Source: Gnetum montanum (taxonomy: Eukaryota > Streptophyta > Gnetopsida > Gnetales > Gnetaceae). Taken from it: DNA of 64,000 nt. The position numbers and the translations under genes were made by a program. Below, one piece after another: positions 1 to 11,199 of the stretch. The stretch is taken from assembly GCA_015680685.1 (NCBI GenBank), contig MNCI01008665.1, forward strand, positions 54,700 through 118,699, given 5' to 3'. Each line of letters begins with the position of its first letter. Positions within the stretch are counted from its first letter, which is position 1. Below the pieces are notes generated by a model that did not search any database, was not told the origin of the DNA, and was given only the letters and a program-made list of their open reading frames with translations.

Positions 1-339
1 TTAGATTAGTTACATCATCCAAGATCACTATAACGAAGCCTTGATGATATATCTTTTAGAAAGAAAGTAATTGGAAATAAGTTACACACAATTCACAACA
101 ATGTCTCTCTCACAAGACTATGACAACACAACAACTAGTAAGGCAATTCATTGGAGAACCAATGAATTATATGATGATGAAGATAAAGTTTGGAGTACTC
201 AATCTGATGTAGGGCTCTCCTATGTACATAAATGAAGATAACATTGTCCCAATTCACAATTCCAAAACCTACCTAGTGGCAATGAACCCCTGCTAGCCAC
301 TAAGAGCCTAATGCATATACAAGAGGCTGTTTAAATACC

Positions 340-2143
340 TTGTAGGCATCGTAAGAAAAGCCGTCTACCAAGGCTTGATTTAAACAACTTTCCCAAGTTT
401 TCAGGAGGCTATGATTAAGATTTGCAACATCATTTACAAGCCTTCCATGATGCTTGTGTATGGAAAAATATTGATAATGGGTGGAAAAAACTTAAACTCT
501 TTCTTATGACACTCATTGGCCAAGAAAAAGTATGGTACAAGTCCTTAAGACCAAAATCAATTCAATGTTGGCCGACAATGGTAGAACTCTTCACTGAAAG
601 ATATCAAACCTATGCAAGAGTGTCAGCCTGGAGGAGACAAATCCAAGAATGGAAATAGGGACAACATGAACCCTTGGACATGGCCTTAGAAAGATACTAT
701 TCATTTTTAAACAATTGCCTAGACCATGAATTCTCTGAGGAAAGGCTAATGTACCACATCATGGATGGGCTTCATAATGAAACAAGGGAAACCCTAGGGG
801 TGTATGCTTGATGTCAACTCTACAAGCTACAAACCCACCAATTCCAAGAGGTTATTAAGCAGGTAGCAAAAGAAGAAGGAGAAATGGCTAAATGGGAGAA
901 TGTTGAAAGTGCTCAACAGGACCAAAATCTTGAATTAGCAAAGGTCCACGATCATGAAGAGGAGAAATCAACTCAACTCAAGGAGGTGGAATCATATTTG
1001 CCAATACTACAATCATTAGATGAAATTGAGGCAAAGATCAATAAGATGATGGAATGGATACATGAAAAATGTGGAGAATATGCCAACACTATTAGAGGTA
1101 GAACCATGATGAACCAAGAAATAGGACAGAACACCACTAGATAATCAGAAAGAAGGGTTGAAGAGAATAAGGATAAGAACTCAACTGCTAATCATACGTA
1201 TCAATGTAACCTTTGCCTGTATGATCACCCCAAAGGTCAATGCCTGATCTCATCACATTTACATGAGCATTGGGGAGGAATGTTACATCTAGAGTTCATA
1301 CAAAAATATCATGTTCAATCACAATGGCAAAAATTCCAGTCATGGGGAAGGCCTCCCTCAAACTAGTCACACCCTTCATACCATTTGAACCCAAGTGCTT
1401 ATCAAGTTCAACATCCTACTTCCCCAACTAGGTCAACATCTTTTATCTCACCACATCATTATCATTCTTCTAAATACTATCAACCCATGTCCTCTCCCAC
1501 AAGATCACCACCTCGTGTTTCTTGCACTTCTCCTCACCCTCAATATTCTCACCCTTCACCTCCTTCTACACCGCCACCGGTTGTTCCAGAAAGTTTTGCA
1601 CCACAACACCAACCCATGAACATTACTTGTGCTACAACAGTCAACAGCAATGGAGGCCCTCCACAATGTCAAAAGCGTCCTTTCTTTAGGCACGACCAAA
1701 GAAATAGATAGCATGCTTCTGAAACCACTGCATCCTCCAATCCAACACAAGTCCAATGCTATGATGCATCTACTGCTTCAAACACAACGTCTCATGTTAC
1801 CTTCTCAGGGCCATCAATTAATACTCCAACTACCATGCAGCCCAATGAATATAACCACATCAAGAGACATCTTGATCCTTGCATACCATCTTACAGTCAC
1901 GGGGGCCATAGTGGGCCAACTCTTTATCAATTAACCACATCTTATAACTTGCCTTACTATGTCAACTTTAATCAAGTGTGTGAACCCCAATTTGGGTACA
2001 TTCCAAACACCACATCAAGAGACGTCCAATGGTTTAGATATGACCAGGTTCCAATATTTCCAAAATGCATAGATCCCAACTTTCCATTTATTAATTCTCA
2101 CCATGATCAAAAGTTTAGTTATGGGGGATATCCTCCATTCTAA
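340..2143 (+). pseudogene. Gypsy gag polyprotein, broken (G1)
   Basis: Gag is the retrotransposon capsid and nucleocapsid protein. The readable part starts with a capsid-like segment (about 420-830) containing LQAFHDAC, WYKSL and EPLDMALERYYS, which aligns by eye with the G2 segment at 28660-29040 (LQVFHDAC, EPLDATMSRYYS). A charged helical part follows (884-1140). Next is a short zinc knuckle near 1200-1240, CNLCLYDHPKGQC, spaced C-x2-C-x3-H-x4-C, one residue shorter than the usual knuckle. The C-terminal third (1385-2143) is rich in Pro, Ser, His and Tyr. At least four in-frame stops break the frame (for example at 656, 809, 1142 and 1709). No protease follows. The start is uncertain because upstream frames are also broken. 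Confidence 0.75.
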
Positions 2144-3587
2144 CAAGCAAAATTAATAAATGTTTTTCCTTTTCTTTAATTTTACAATTTTTTATTTTTC
2201 CAGTTTTTCATCTTTCCATTTGTTTTTTTATCTTTTTATTTGTTGTTCTATCTTTTTATTTATTGTTTTATCTTTTTATCTTTTTATGGATAATCTCATC
2301 TATGAATAAAACACTCATGTGACTTGTTGGTTGAAGTGTTGTTCTATGCTATCAAGTCTTAGGTGACTAATTATTTGAATAGCAAGCCCACCACATCCAC
2401 CCAACCATCCTATTAATAAGAGGTGATACTCTAGGTATGATGATGTTCTTGTCATCATGAAAACTTAAAAAATAATTTTGTGCTCATTATGCCCAGAGCG
2501 AAAAATGATGGACTAAGAGGGAAAGGCCAAGGTGTGACATCAAGGGGACTTGTGGATTCTTTTTGGTGACATCTGTAGGTGCTATCATGCAGCCTAGTTT
2601 TACTAAGATCCTTGTAGATCTAACGAAAAATGGGAGTAAGAGTAATAAAGGCACTCAATAAAGAAACTCAATGTGGTTTCGGGGGTCCCATTGGAAAGAC
2701 ATGCACCCATGCCTGAAGGTTGGTGGCTTCTTTAGTTCACTGTTGAAAGAACATAATGCCAAAGTGGCTTGAAACAGAAAAACACCAAAACAAAGAAAAA
2801 CACAAAGAAAGATCAAGAAAAAAAATGTGTGTGCCATAGAGAAATTCCAAATCACTCCTCCCTTGGACAAAACACCAAGTGATCATACGCCTTGCTGTCA
2901 TGGTGCTCTTCTGGTTGTCCATCAATGGATGAAACAATGCGATGTCACTGATCGGAGGAATGGACTTGGTCTTGATTTTGGAGCAATAGGCTAATGACAC
3001 ATTAATCACGCCCTACACTCAGGACTCATCGTGCCTTGGGTCAATTACCTCATGTCCCAATCTCTACAATCCCTTCTACAGTTCATGTATTTGTGACTTG
3101 TGTCTTGTGTAGCATTGAACTCATACCTCATCATGGTGGTATCTACATGTGTGTGTTTTGTGGAACTGGTGTGGATTACATTTAACCCTTCTAGTACCTA
3201 CAAACATTTTAAGGTGTGGTTATGCAATGGCATTATAGGTTGGAACTAGCTTTGGGGAGGACCCACTTACGTGACTTTTGTAATTTGTACTTGTTACACA
3301 CCACCACATCATTTTATACCCTCCGAGTACTTCATTGTCGAATCTATTCTTTCCTTTATCATCATTTTATCAAACGTTCCTCAAAACCATTACATGTCCT
3401 TTTATGTGTCACCTAAATAAATCAGGTCCGACATTAAACTTTTAGGGCAACTTCCTTGAAAAAATTTCTAACTCTAAAATCACACTAAGCAAAGAATTTA
3501 ACATTTATTAAAGGCAATGAGTAAGGTATGAAATAATTGAACTTCTTTCAATAACCCTACTAACAATTGATCTTTGTGTGATCATAG
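2144..3587 (+). other. Non-coding interior of G1 (pol deleted)
   Basis: This follows gag directly. It begins with a T-rich run (2155-2290) like the one that follows integrase in G2 (33890-34090), and contains a segment near 2500-2560 (gtgacatcaaggggactt) that matches G2 near 34390. I see no pol motif. The junction implies that everything between gag and the post-pol spacer was lost or never present. Short ORFs on both strands here look like chance. Confidence 0.6.
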
Positions 3588-4084
3588 ATGGCCCCTAAAA
3601 GACGATAACAAGGAGGACCTTCTCAAGGTGCAACTGAACGCCCAAGGGGAGGTAAAGGCCAAGGACCTCATGCAGAACATGCAGAGCAGGAGGCGCAATC
3701 ATTCAACATCCATTAGAAAACTCCTATCACTGCACAATCTGGCCAAGCAAAAGGTGGAGAGGTCAGGGTACGATCCTATGAAGAGGAACGACAGCTATTT
3801 GTGGCATGGCATGTCAAGGCTAATCAAGTGTTTCTGCAACTGTCGTGTTCATCGGAAGTGCTGACTCCATCAAACATTGGAACATCAACATGGATAGCTC
3901 ATAATCCTCAGATAGAAGAGGAGAAACATCAAACGCTTCTTCAACGGTATCAATCTCAGAATCCTAGAGCGCAAGACAAAGGAAAGGCACCCATGGAGGA
4001 GNAGGTATCAATGTCAGAATCCTAGAGCGCAAGACAAAGGAAAGGCACCCATGGAGGAGCCATCACCATTGGGAACCCCATGAG
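3588..4084 (+). pseudogene. Shortened extra ORF of G1
   Basis: The start MAPKRR, right after gatcatag, matches extra-ORF starts in G2 (35922, MAPKS) and G3 (19429, MVPKRP). The end carries SNIGTSTWIAHNPQIEEEK, which resembles the C-terminal motif of the G3 copy (THIGNAMWIMYNPWIKEEK, 41605-41655). The middle, which in G2 holds the plant transposon-protein-like domain and a long coiled coil, is missing. So this copy keeps only both ends. A stop at codon 7 and others break it, and a duplicated 56-base segment around a single N (4002) disturbs the tail. The function of the family is unknown. The sequence upstream of the ATG looks like a 3' splice site. Confidence 0.6.
3946..4059 (+). repeat. Exact-like 56-base duplication around a single N
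   Basis: Bases 3946-4001 and 4004-4059 are the same apart from one substitution, with one N at 4002. This looks like two overlapping contig ends joined without collapsing the overlap rather than a biological repeat. Confidence 0.7.
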
Positions 4085-4259
4085 TTCCACAAGTTTTGTC
4101 TTTTGTATCTATGTCCAAATTTTATTTAGTCCCACATTGCAGCATGAAACAGTCCATGGTCATTCAATAATCTCATACTTATCCCCTGTTTGTAATTGAA
4201 TGAACTTGTTCCTCAATTTCTTTGAGTCAAGGATGAGTTGTTATTCAGTCATGGGGGTA

Positions 4260-5117
4260 TGATGAATCATGGTTTGCTAGGTGCTGATATCGGACCCTCG
4301 ATATCGAGTACGTGATATTGCAACCTAGATAACGATATCGAATACACGATATCGTGGTTCCTATGTAAGCCTATAAATACCACATTTAGGTGCACAGGAA
4401 GGGGGAAAGTAAGATAGTATGAGAATAGAATCTTTTTATCAGTTTCAATTCATTTCAATTCTTTTCCCAGTGCATGCCCACAGTGTGATGATTGTAATTG
4501 TATGAAACCTTTATTTGAGTGTGACATACTTGGACATGCACATGATCGGCAATAAAGATCGAGATTACTCCATCATTGCAGCATTCACTCAATTTTAATT
4601 GTTTAATCGTTATTGTTATTTACTGCTTTCTTAGTTAATATTTATTTACCGTCATTTACTATTCCTGTTATTAAATGCAGAATGAGTACGACTTAATCAC
4701 GAACATTTAAATATAACTACTTGGTAACCCAATAGCGTATCTAGGAGCACTCAAGTAACATGCGCTTGGTAATCCCAAAAGTAGTACACGAGGTCCAAGA
4801 TGCACACAGATGATTAAGGATAGATGCTCATCGCACTTAGGCTAGCTTAGACTTCATTTCCCACTACTTATTAGTTTAATCAAGCTTATCTTCCATTATC
4901 CCTAGGAGTAGCACTAGTTAGGACCACATCATTCGCCTCACTTTGGACTAAACCATACATGACCAAGCAAATACTAGTCCAGGTGGGAAGACAACGAATT
5001 GCGATCAACGTGTACCTATTTAGATACCATAACTAGTCCGTCTACGGAGTTCAACCAGATCGTGCATGAACACTCGTGTTTGTATAGTTGAGTATAGGGG
5101 TACCTCACCACTCATCA
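4260..5117 (+). repeat. 3' LTR of G1 (858 bp)
   Basis: It begins TGATGAATCA directly after a purine-rich tract (catgggggta) and ends ccactcatca. The start resembles the G2 LTR (TGAGGAAGTG at 39029), and the end resembles the G2 LTR end (ctgctcatca at 39907). A TATA box (tataaata, 4372) lies about 110 bases inside. The 5-base target duplication cannot be tested because the other end is outside the window. Confidence 0.8.
4283..4381 (+). promoter_or_regulatory. U3 core of G1 LTR with GATATCG copies and TATA box
   Basis: Four copies of the palindromic core GATATC (near 4286, 4300, 4334 and 4349) sit just upstream of the TATA box tataaata at about 4372-4379. The dense repeated core followed by a TATA box is what an LTR enhancer and promoter look like. 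The bound factor is unknown. Confidence 0.5.
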
Positions 5118-7377
5118 AATAACAAAGATTTTTTTTTTTCTAATTGTTGAACATTTCTACATCTTTTTATGACAACTTTTTTTTATGACAAATATGACCA
5201 ATAATTTTTTCTTTGCATAATGTTGATATGTATAAAAATCTATGAGAAAAACCATCCATGGACTAGCTACAAAAATGCACGATTATTGTGGGATAGGCTA
5301 ATGTGATGGTGTACCTTCACCATGATTTCCATTCCCAAGTATGTATGTATGTATGTGTCTCTGTGTGTGTATAGAAGGGATCACCACTTTGAGGGATGGT
5401 AAGGTACTTATTTCTCAAGTTGTAAGACTTGGGTTTGAACGTAGGAGTAGCCACTCGAAAAATGTTAGGGTTTCAGTTCTTTGAATTGGACATAAAACAT
5501 GGTCACCATTGGTGGCATGGCGGTTGTAACAATCCTTCAAAACATGACCTATACGCAGGGAATCTAGCAAGCAGGCCAGCAATGAAGTTGGAAGGAACAC
5601 AATGCAAATCATTCCAGGATATTAGAATAGGTAGATTAGCGTTTATTAATGGAAATAAGACAACCAAAGAAAGGACACTAGGGCTGGTGCATATTCAGTG
5701 TTTCTTGATGAAAAGGAATGCAAAACTGTAGATAATAATCAAGCTTAAAAGCTAACGACGATTCCAGTTTTCTCTGAATGACTATCAGTTTTCTCTGTTC
5801 CTTGGATTCGAAGTTTCTAAAATTTTGCAAGTTCTTGGGTTCCGCGAGGCGTATGAGTTCTGGGTTCTTGGCATGCATGACTGGCTTATGAACAGGACGT
5901 TGGTTGTATTGTCTGTTCCATGCCTCAATTTGTGCTCCATTGTCATTTTCTCCCTTGCGAGAAATGAATGTGCATTTGTGCAGAGTGACAGGTGTACTTG
6001 CCTGCCCTTGAATCTTTCAATGACGAGTTTCAATGCCATTTACATTTCTCCACAAAAATGTTCAATGATGAGATTCCTCGGCAATCCAGTTTTAAGGCGA
6101 AAACATGGGTTTTGGACTTGTGAGAGAGTGACAGAGTAGTTTGAAACTGTAATTGAATTGAATGACTCGTGAAACAGCAGCGGCAATTGGAAAAATTTGA
6201 GCTAAGAAAACGTCATGAATATGTGGAAGTAGATTAAAGCGGATCGCCCAGCAGGCCAGCACAGCATGCGGTTGTTGCATACATCTCATGTGAGATTAAA
6301 GATACTACTTTTCGTCTACTTGGGATAGTGTCGTAGTCGTATCCAAGTTTTAGAGAACTTACAAGGTAATTTTATTAAAAACGAATGTTGATGAAGCATT
6401 CCTGCTTGAGAAATTTTTGTATTTCGGAGGTCATATAATACTTTGAATATGATGTGTGAGAAAAATTGATATGTTTGTATAACGCAATATCAGCCTAGAG
6501 TAGCTTGGAGTATCAACTCATTATAGCTGGTATCAAAATGGTTACAGATATCTGATTTCATTTTGTAAGAAAGAAACACATAATACCAGAACAATTGCTT
6601 GCTGGAAATGCATTCCTCAGGGATTTCTTAACAGCCCCATGTAATATAAGACGGACAGAGCCATGTTTATTTCGTAATTTAGTCAAGCTGTGCATAAGCC
6701 CTAAAAAGCATATAACAAATATATAAAACTCTCTGCATATTTAGAAACCATGCAAAGATATTTTGAACAGTTTGGGTCGGAGAATTTTTTTTAAAGCTTA
6801 AAAGTGATGAATAGTCGTTTTAGGTCGGCAGTGAAATTTGCGTGTACTAGTTAGAAGCCATCCATAAAAAGTGGTGGGTAATTCTTGTTTTAAGTGCATG
6901 TGCAATGGGTTTGGGTGGGTCTCAGCTAAACATCAAAATTCTGCTTGCAAAAATAAAACTCACCCACCCAAGCTGGAGTGGTTGCACGACTCTGTGGCTG
7001 TATCCCACTATGGCTACTTATACCCCAAATTGAGCTTTGCTTTTGCAGGCACGGGGCATAGCTTCCTTGACCTGACATTAGCAATTCTGGAATTGTGGAG
7101 AGAGAATGCTCAGTGTGCAGGCAATCAGATGCTGCTGCCTAATTATTGTTGGGTTTCAATGGATTGCCTAGCCACAAGTATAGTAGTGGAAAGCACACAA
7201 GTCGCAGTTTGAGAAAGTGAGAGGAAACCATCCACACAGCAACTTGCGAATCACAGTCTAGCTGGGCTCCAACATCTCTGATGTGTAAAGCTGCATGTGC
7301 CCGATTGATCACCAATACCTTTGATGTGTAGTTTTAAAGGATCTTGAATGACATTCTAGGGGAGCAATTATTTTGGA
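5118..7377. other. Intergenic region upstream of the SWEET gene
   Basis: No gene or element is recognised. The region holds an AT-rich start, a small TATG/TG microsatellite at 5337-5374 and several unconvincing short ORFs on both strands (for example 5429-5731 and 5825-6139) that show no family motif. Its 3' end is the proximal promoter of the SWEET gene. Confidence 0.5.
5337..5374. repeat. TATG/TG microsatellite
   Basis: A short run of tatg units passes into tg units. It is a simple repeat with no sign of function. Confidence 0.85.
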
Positions 7378-7381
7378 GGGC

Positions 7382-7389
7382 TATATAAG
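7382..7389 (+). promoter_or_regulatory. TATA box of the SWEET gene
   Basis: TATATAAG lies about 100 bases before the start codon at 7482, giving a predicted transcription start near 7410-7415 and a 5' leader of roughly 70 bases. No other good TATA box lies as close. Confidence 0.65.
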
Positions 7390-7481
7390 GGACTCTGGGT
7401 TCTCAGCTCTTCTGCACCAGTTGTGTTTTAGTTCACATTATTGTTTTATATTTCAGGTCCATCACATTGCTGACCGACCAC

Positions 7482-9631
7482 ATGGCTTTCCCTCTGCAGC
7501 TTGTGATGGGGCTCATGGGTGGGTCATGCACTTTTGTTTTTGGATTTCTCTTTTGTAGAAAGCTTCCTCTCAGTCTCTCTAGCTAGGATCTTTCATGTTT
7601 TCTTCTTGAGAAAAAAGAACACGCAGTAGTAGTGCTCAGATATTTTTACATTTTCACATGCACTAGTAGTACTTCATTGCACTGGTGTTCATTATGACTT
7701 TGCTAAACCTTCATGCAATAGTACTCAGAAAGCTCTCATACATGCTATGTTTTGGTGGGGTTCTGTAGCATATCAAGTTTTCAAAATTTAGAATGTCTAT
7801 CCATGATCATGTTTCTTTGCAGAAATGTCAAATTTTCATCAAGTTTTTGACTGCGTGCTTTGCTATGCAATGGTAGTAACCATCCGTGTACATGTCGTGT
7901 TTTGGTGTTTTTGGAGCATGTCAGGGTTTCAAAATAAGACAATGCATTGTTAAACATGTCATTAACAGAAAATTATAAATCCTGATGCAGTTTTTCAGTG
8001 CATACATAACTTGCAGCCTGAAGATGCTTTCTTGATCATCTTTCTATGCATAAAATAGTATTACTGCTCTGCCATCTTCACTGCATCAGGATTAGATGGC
8101 CACTTCTTCACAATATTTCTAGTTTTTGAGCAGAAAACTATATTAAATCAAATAACTTTAGTGATTACTAGAGTAACCATTATTGTTTATTCTTGTATGA
8201 GCAGGGAATGCAATCTCTCTTGCACTCTACCTTTGCCCCATGTAAGTCATTCCATTAATCTATTACTCATCTTGAATGTGCATAATTCTGTCATTTATAA
8301 ATAAAAACTTTTGATGATGTTTAACTAGTTAGTTGTCAAAATTATGCAGGCCAACATTCAGGACAATATATAAGATGAAGACCACACAGGAGTACTCAGG
8401 GTTGCCATATGTCTTCACCTTGTTCAACTGCACTCTTGGCCTGCTTTATGGAAGTCCACTGGTGAAGCCTCACAGCACCCTACTCCTCACCATCAATGGA
8501 GCAGGATTTCTACTGGAGACCTTCTACCTGGTGTCCTTTCTTGCGTTTGCTTCACCCAAGAAAAGGGTATACATTCACAGAAGCAACCATTTCATTGTTA
8601 CTATCTCTCATGTAATTCAATTCTTGCATAAAAGTGTCGACTACGTTGCTGCTAACAATTTGTGCATATATCGGTGACTTCCCTTTACAGGTGATGACAA
8701 CCAGGCTGACATGTGCCCTGATGTTTGGCTTTTGCATAGAGGTTGCAGTCATCGTTTTTGCAGTGCACACGTACCATATGAGGCAGCTGGTGGTGGGCAC
8801 AGTTGGCATAGTGGCGTCTATAGTCATGTATGCTGCTCCTCTATCAGTGTTGGTAAGGAAAAATATTATCCAATCAAAATGCTTGCTTCATAGTTCATAG
8901 CTAGTTCACAGGTTTTTCACACGTTTCTGTAACCATGTACCAAACACATTGCTTTCATTTGCTAACACAGCATTGTGATGACATACCAGAGCTAAACTAA
9001 TCTCCATCATCAATTCATCATGTAACAAGAATTTGTTTCCATTTGTTTCATGGGTTGTTGCAGCGTCTTGTTATTGTGACAAAGAGCGTGCAGTACATGC
9101 CATTTCTGCTGTCCTTATGCAACTGCCTGAATGCCATGGTGTGGCTAGCCTATTCTATTGTCACCCGGGACGTCTTCATAGCGGTGAGCATTTCGTGATC
9201 CTCTAGCTAGCTGCACTCTTTGTTGTGCCTCCCGTAACCAATTCTATCATCCGTTTGAAAAATCCAACAAAACTACCCCTAATATAATGTGTGACCATTT
9301 TAATTTCAAAAGTCTATGTGTCTTGCAGGACTTAAATAATACAAAAAACATAACATTTCGAAATCATTTATATAATACTGATTGCTTTGGCAAAAATTAA
9401 ACTTGGTTTCAGATTCCCAATTGCATAGGATCCGTGCTTGGAATGATTCAGTTGGTGGTGTACTGCATCTTCAAAAAATCAGGAGTAGAGATAATCCCAG
9501 AGGCCAAGCAGCAGCAGCAGGCTGGCAGCCATGATTTGGACTATTCAGGCACAAAAGTTCAAATGGCGGAGATTCCATGTGCACCAACAATAATTCTCAA
9601 ACCAAATCAAGTAATTGCAGATGCTGTGTAG
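7482..9631 (+). CDS. SWEET (MtN3/saliva) sugar transporter, clade-I-like, six exons
   Basis: SWEETs are seven-helix uniporters that let hexoses or sucrose cross the plasma or vacuolar membrane. Exons by splice site and frame: 7482-7518, 8205-8241, 8350-8566, 8691-8852, 9064-9183, 9413-9631. All five introns are GT-AG and the joined frame is open for 263 codons, normal for the family. The first MtN3 repeat runs from GLMGNAISL through PMPTFRTIYK and SGLPYV to TINGAG and FASPKKR. The second runs from MYAAPLSVL and TKSVQYMPF to IAIPNCIGSVLGMIQLV. The conserved Pro residues and the two pore Asn (INGAG, IPNCIG) are present. APLSVLRLV, VTKSVQYMPF and TINGAG point to clade I (SWEET1-3), usually glucose transporters. 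That substrate is inference. The tail after KKSG is short and polar. A TATA box lies at 7382. No damage is seen. Confidence 0.94.
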
Positions 9632-11165
9632 AACTGTAGATCCGGGAAGCCTTAATCACTTTGGGAAGGAATCCAAATAGCCACCACTACCAATGTAACC
9701 CTTTTGCTGACGCACAGACTGTTCCTTTGGAATACAAATTAACTTTCGTTCATGTTAAAAGCAACGGAAGATACTGAAACTTTGCAGAGTTAACAAAAGT
9801 TGATTAAGCATTTAAGAGCACGCAGAATTGATCAAGGGTCTGAAAAGTGAAAACTAAATATCCATGGTAGCATTACCACTGTGATTATGACATGACGGCG
9901 CTGGTACATTAACATCGTACTTTGACTTGCTGCATGATACCGTAATGCTATCCAACGTTGTGGTTTGCTTATTATGAAATAAAATACATTACAATCTTGT
10001 ATTGATAAACCCTCTTATTCAACTACAAAACCTGGATGGGCAAAATAAATTTCGAAGCGATAAACTCAACTGCAGCCTCCCTCGTGCTATCGTTTAAGGT
10101 GCCCAAAACAGAATTTTATACGATTACTCAGCAAATCTTATGAAGCAAAATAAAAATTTCAGAAATAAAAACCTAAGATCAAGAGACGCATTTCTTAAAC
10201 ACTTTTTTTACCACAAAATATCAGGTTCAACCTTCTTCACCGCTGTATGAAAGGAAGTAACGATCCCTAATCATTATTCTGTTAGTATTCTTACAAATGA
10301 AAGAATGATATGATGCTAATGAGAAGTAGTTCAAGTGATTAACTTATTTCACTTCAAGTATGATTATAGTCGTATCATTTCAAGTTTGAAAATCACTTCT
10401 TTCTGATTAAATAATGTCTCAATTGATACAATATAATAAGAAAATGATTTTTTAAATTTTAAAATGAAATTTATTTTAATTTTGTGACCATTTACACTCG
10501 GAAGCTCAGCTTTCCCTTCCATAATACGAATTTTACGAAATCACAGTTGTTGGGAGCCCGCCGCCGTACTAGCATTCCCGATGTGTTTAAAATTTTCCAT
10601 TAGCGAACGTATCTTTTTTCCTCTTTCATACGTGCCGCCTTAGCGATTTTTAATTGAACCTACATCATTAACATTTTAGAATGAAAAAATAATTACAATT
10701 TTGCCTTATAGTCAAGCATGCAACTCAATGATTTATTTTAGAATTTTTGCAAATTCTTTCATTTAAAAAGGCGTATTTATATTATATACAGAAAGTAGAA
10801 AGTTACTCTACAACATGACCTGCTCAAACAAAATCAATATTGTTCTTAAACATAAGTAGGAGATTGCTAGAAAGTAAGGTTGAAAACTTCAAAGAAATTG
10901 CAAGATAATTGGGTTAATTAAAACACATTAAAGGTATTAACTATTAATAATTATGAAATTCAAATCTAAATTAAAATTTTTTATTATCCCTTTTGGGAGA
11001 CAATAGGGATGTTGACATGGGCCCCTTCGTAACCTATTAGCCATGGGCAGCAAGGGGGACAAGGTTACTATTGTTCTCTTTAGGCAATTACAATGTGGAT
11101 GGTGTGGCCATGAGTATGCATGTTGCAAATTTTTTATTGATGTACGTGGATAATGTGTCATAATG
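9632..11165. other. 3' UTR and intergenic region downstream of SWEET
   Basis: The first few hundred bases probably hold the 3' UTR, with an aaataaa-type polyadenylation candidate near 9976. The rest is AT-rich sequence without a recognisable gene, RNA gene or transposon end. Confidence 0.45.
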
Positions 11166-11199
11166 CTCACAGATGTGTTTCATGTTGATATGCATGCAT

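Larger units (their letters stand above)
1..5117 (+). mobile_element. Gypsy element G1, pol-less, left side cut by window edge
   Basis: The order seen is gag (about 340-2143), a T-rich non-coding stretch, a short extra ORF (3588-4084), a purine tract and one LTR (4260-5117) on the plus strand. The 5' LTR lies outside the window. Gag, the T-rich stretch, the extra-ORF start and the tract just before the LTR all resemble the fuller element G2 (26833-39907), so both belong to one gypsy family. Protease, reverse transcriptase, RNase H and integrase are absent between gag and the T-rich stretch, where G2 carries them. G1 is therefore a non-autonomous gag-only derivative that would need proteins in trans. 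Stop codons in gag suggest it is dead now. Confidence 0.8.

Noticed and set aside
5429-6289. Several 60-100 codon frames upstream of SWEET
   Set aside because: They overlap on both strands, lack any recognisable motif and have no splice or promoter context.
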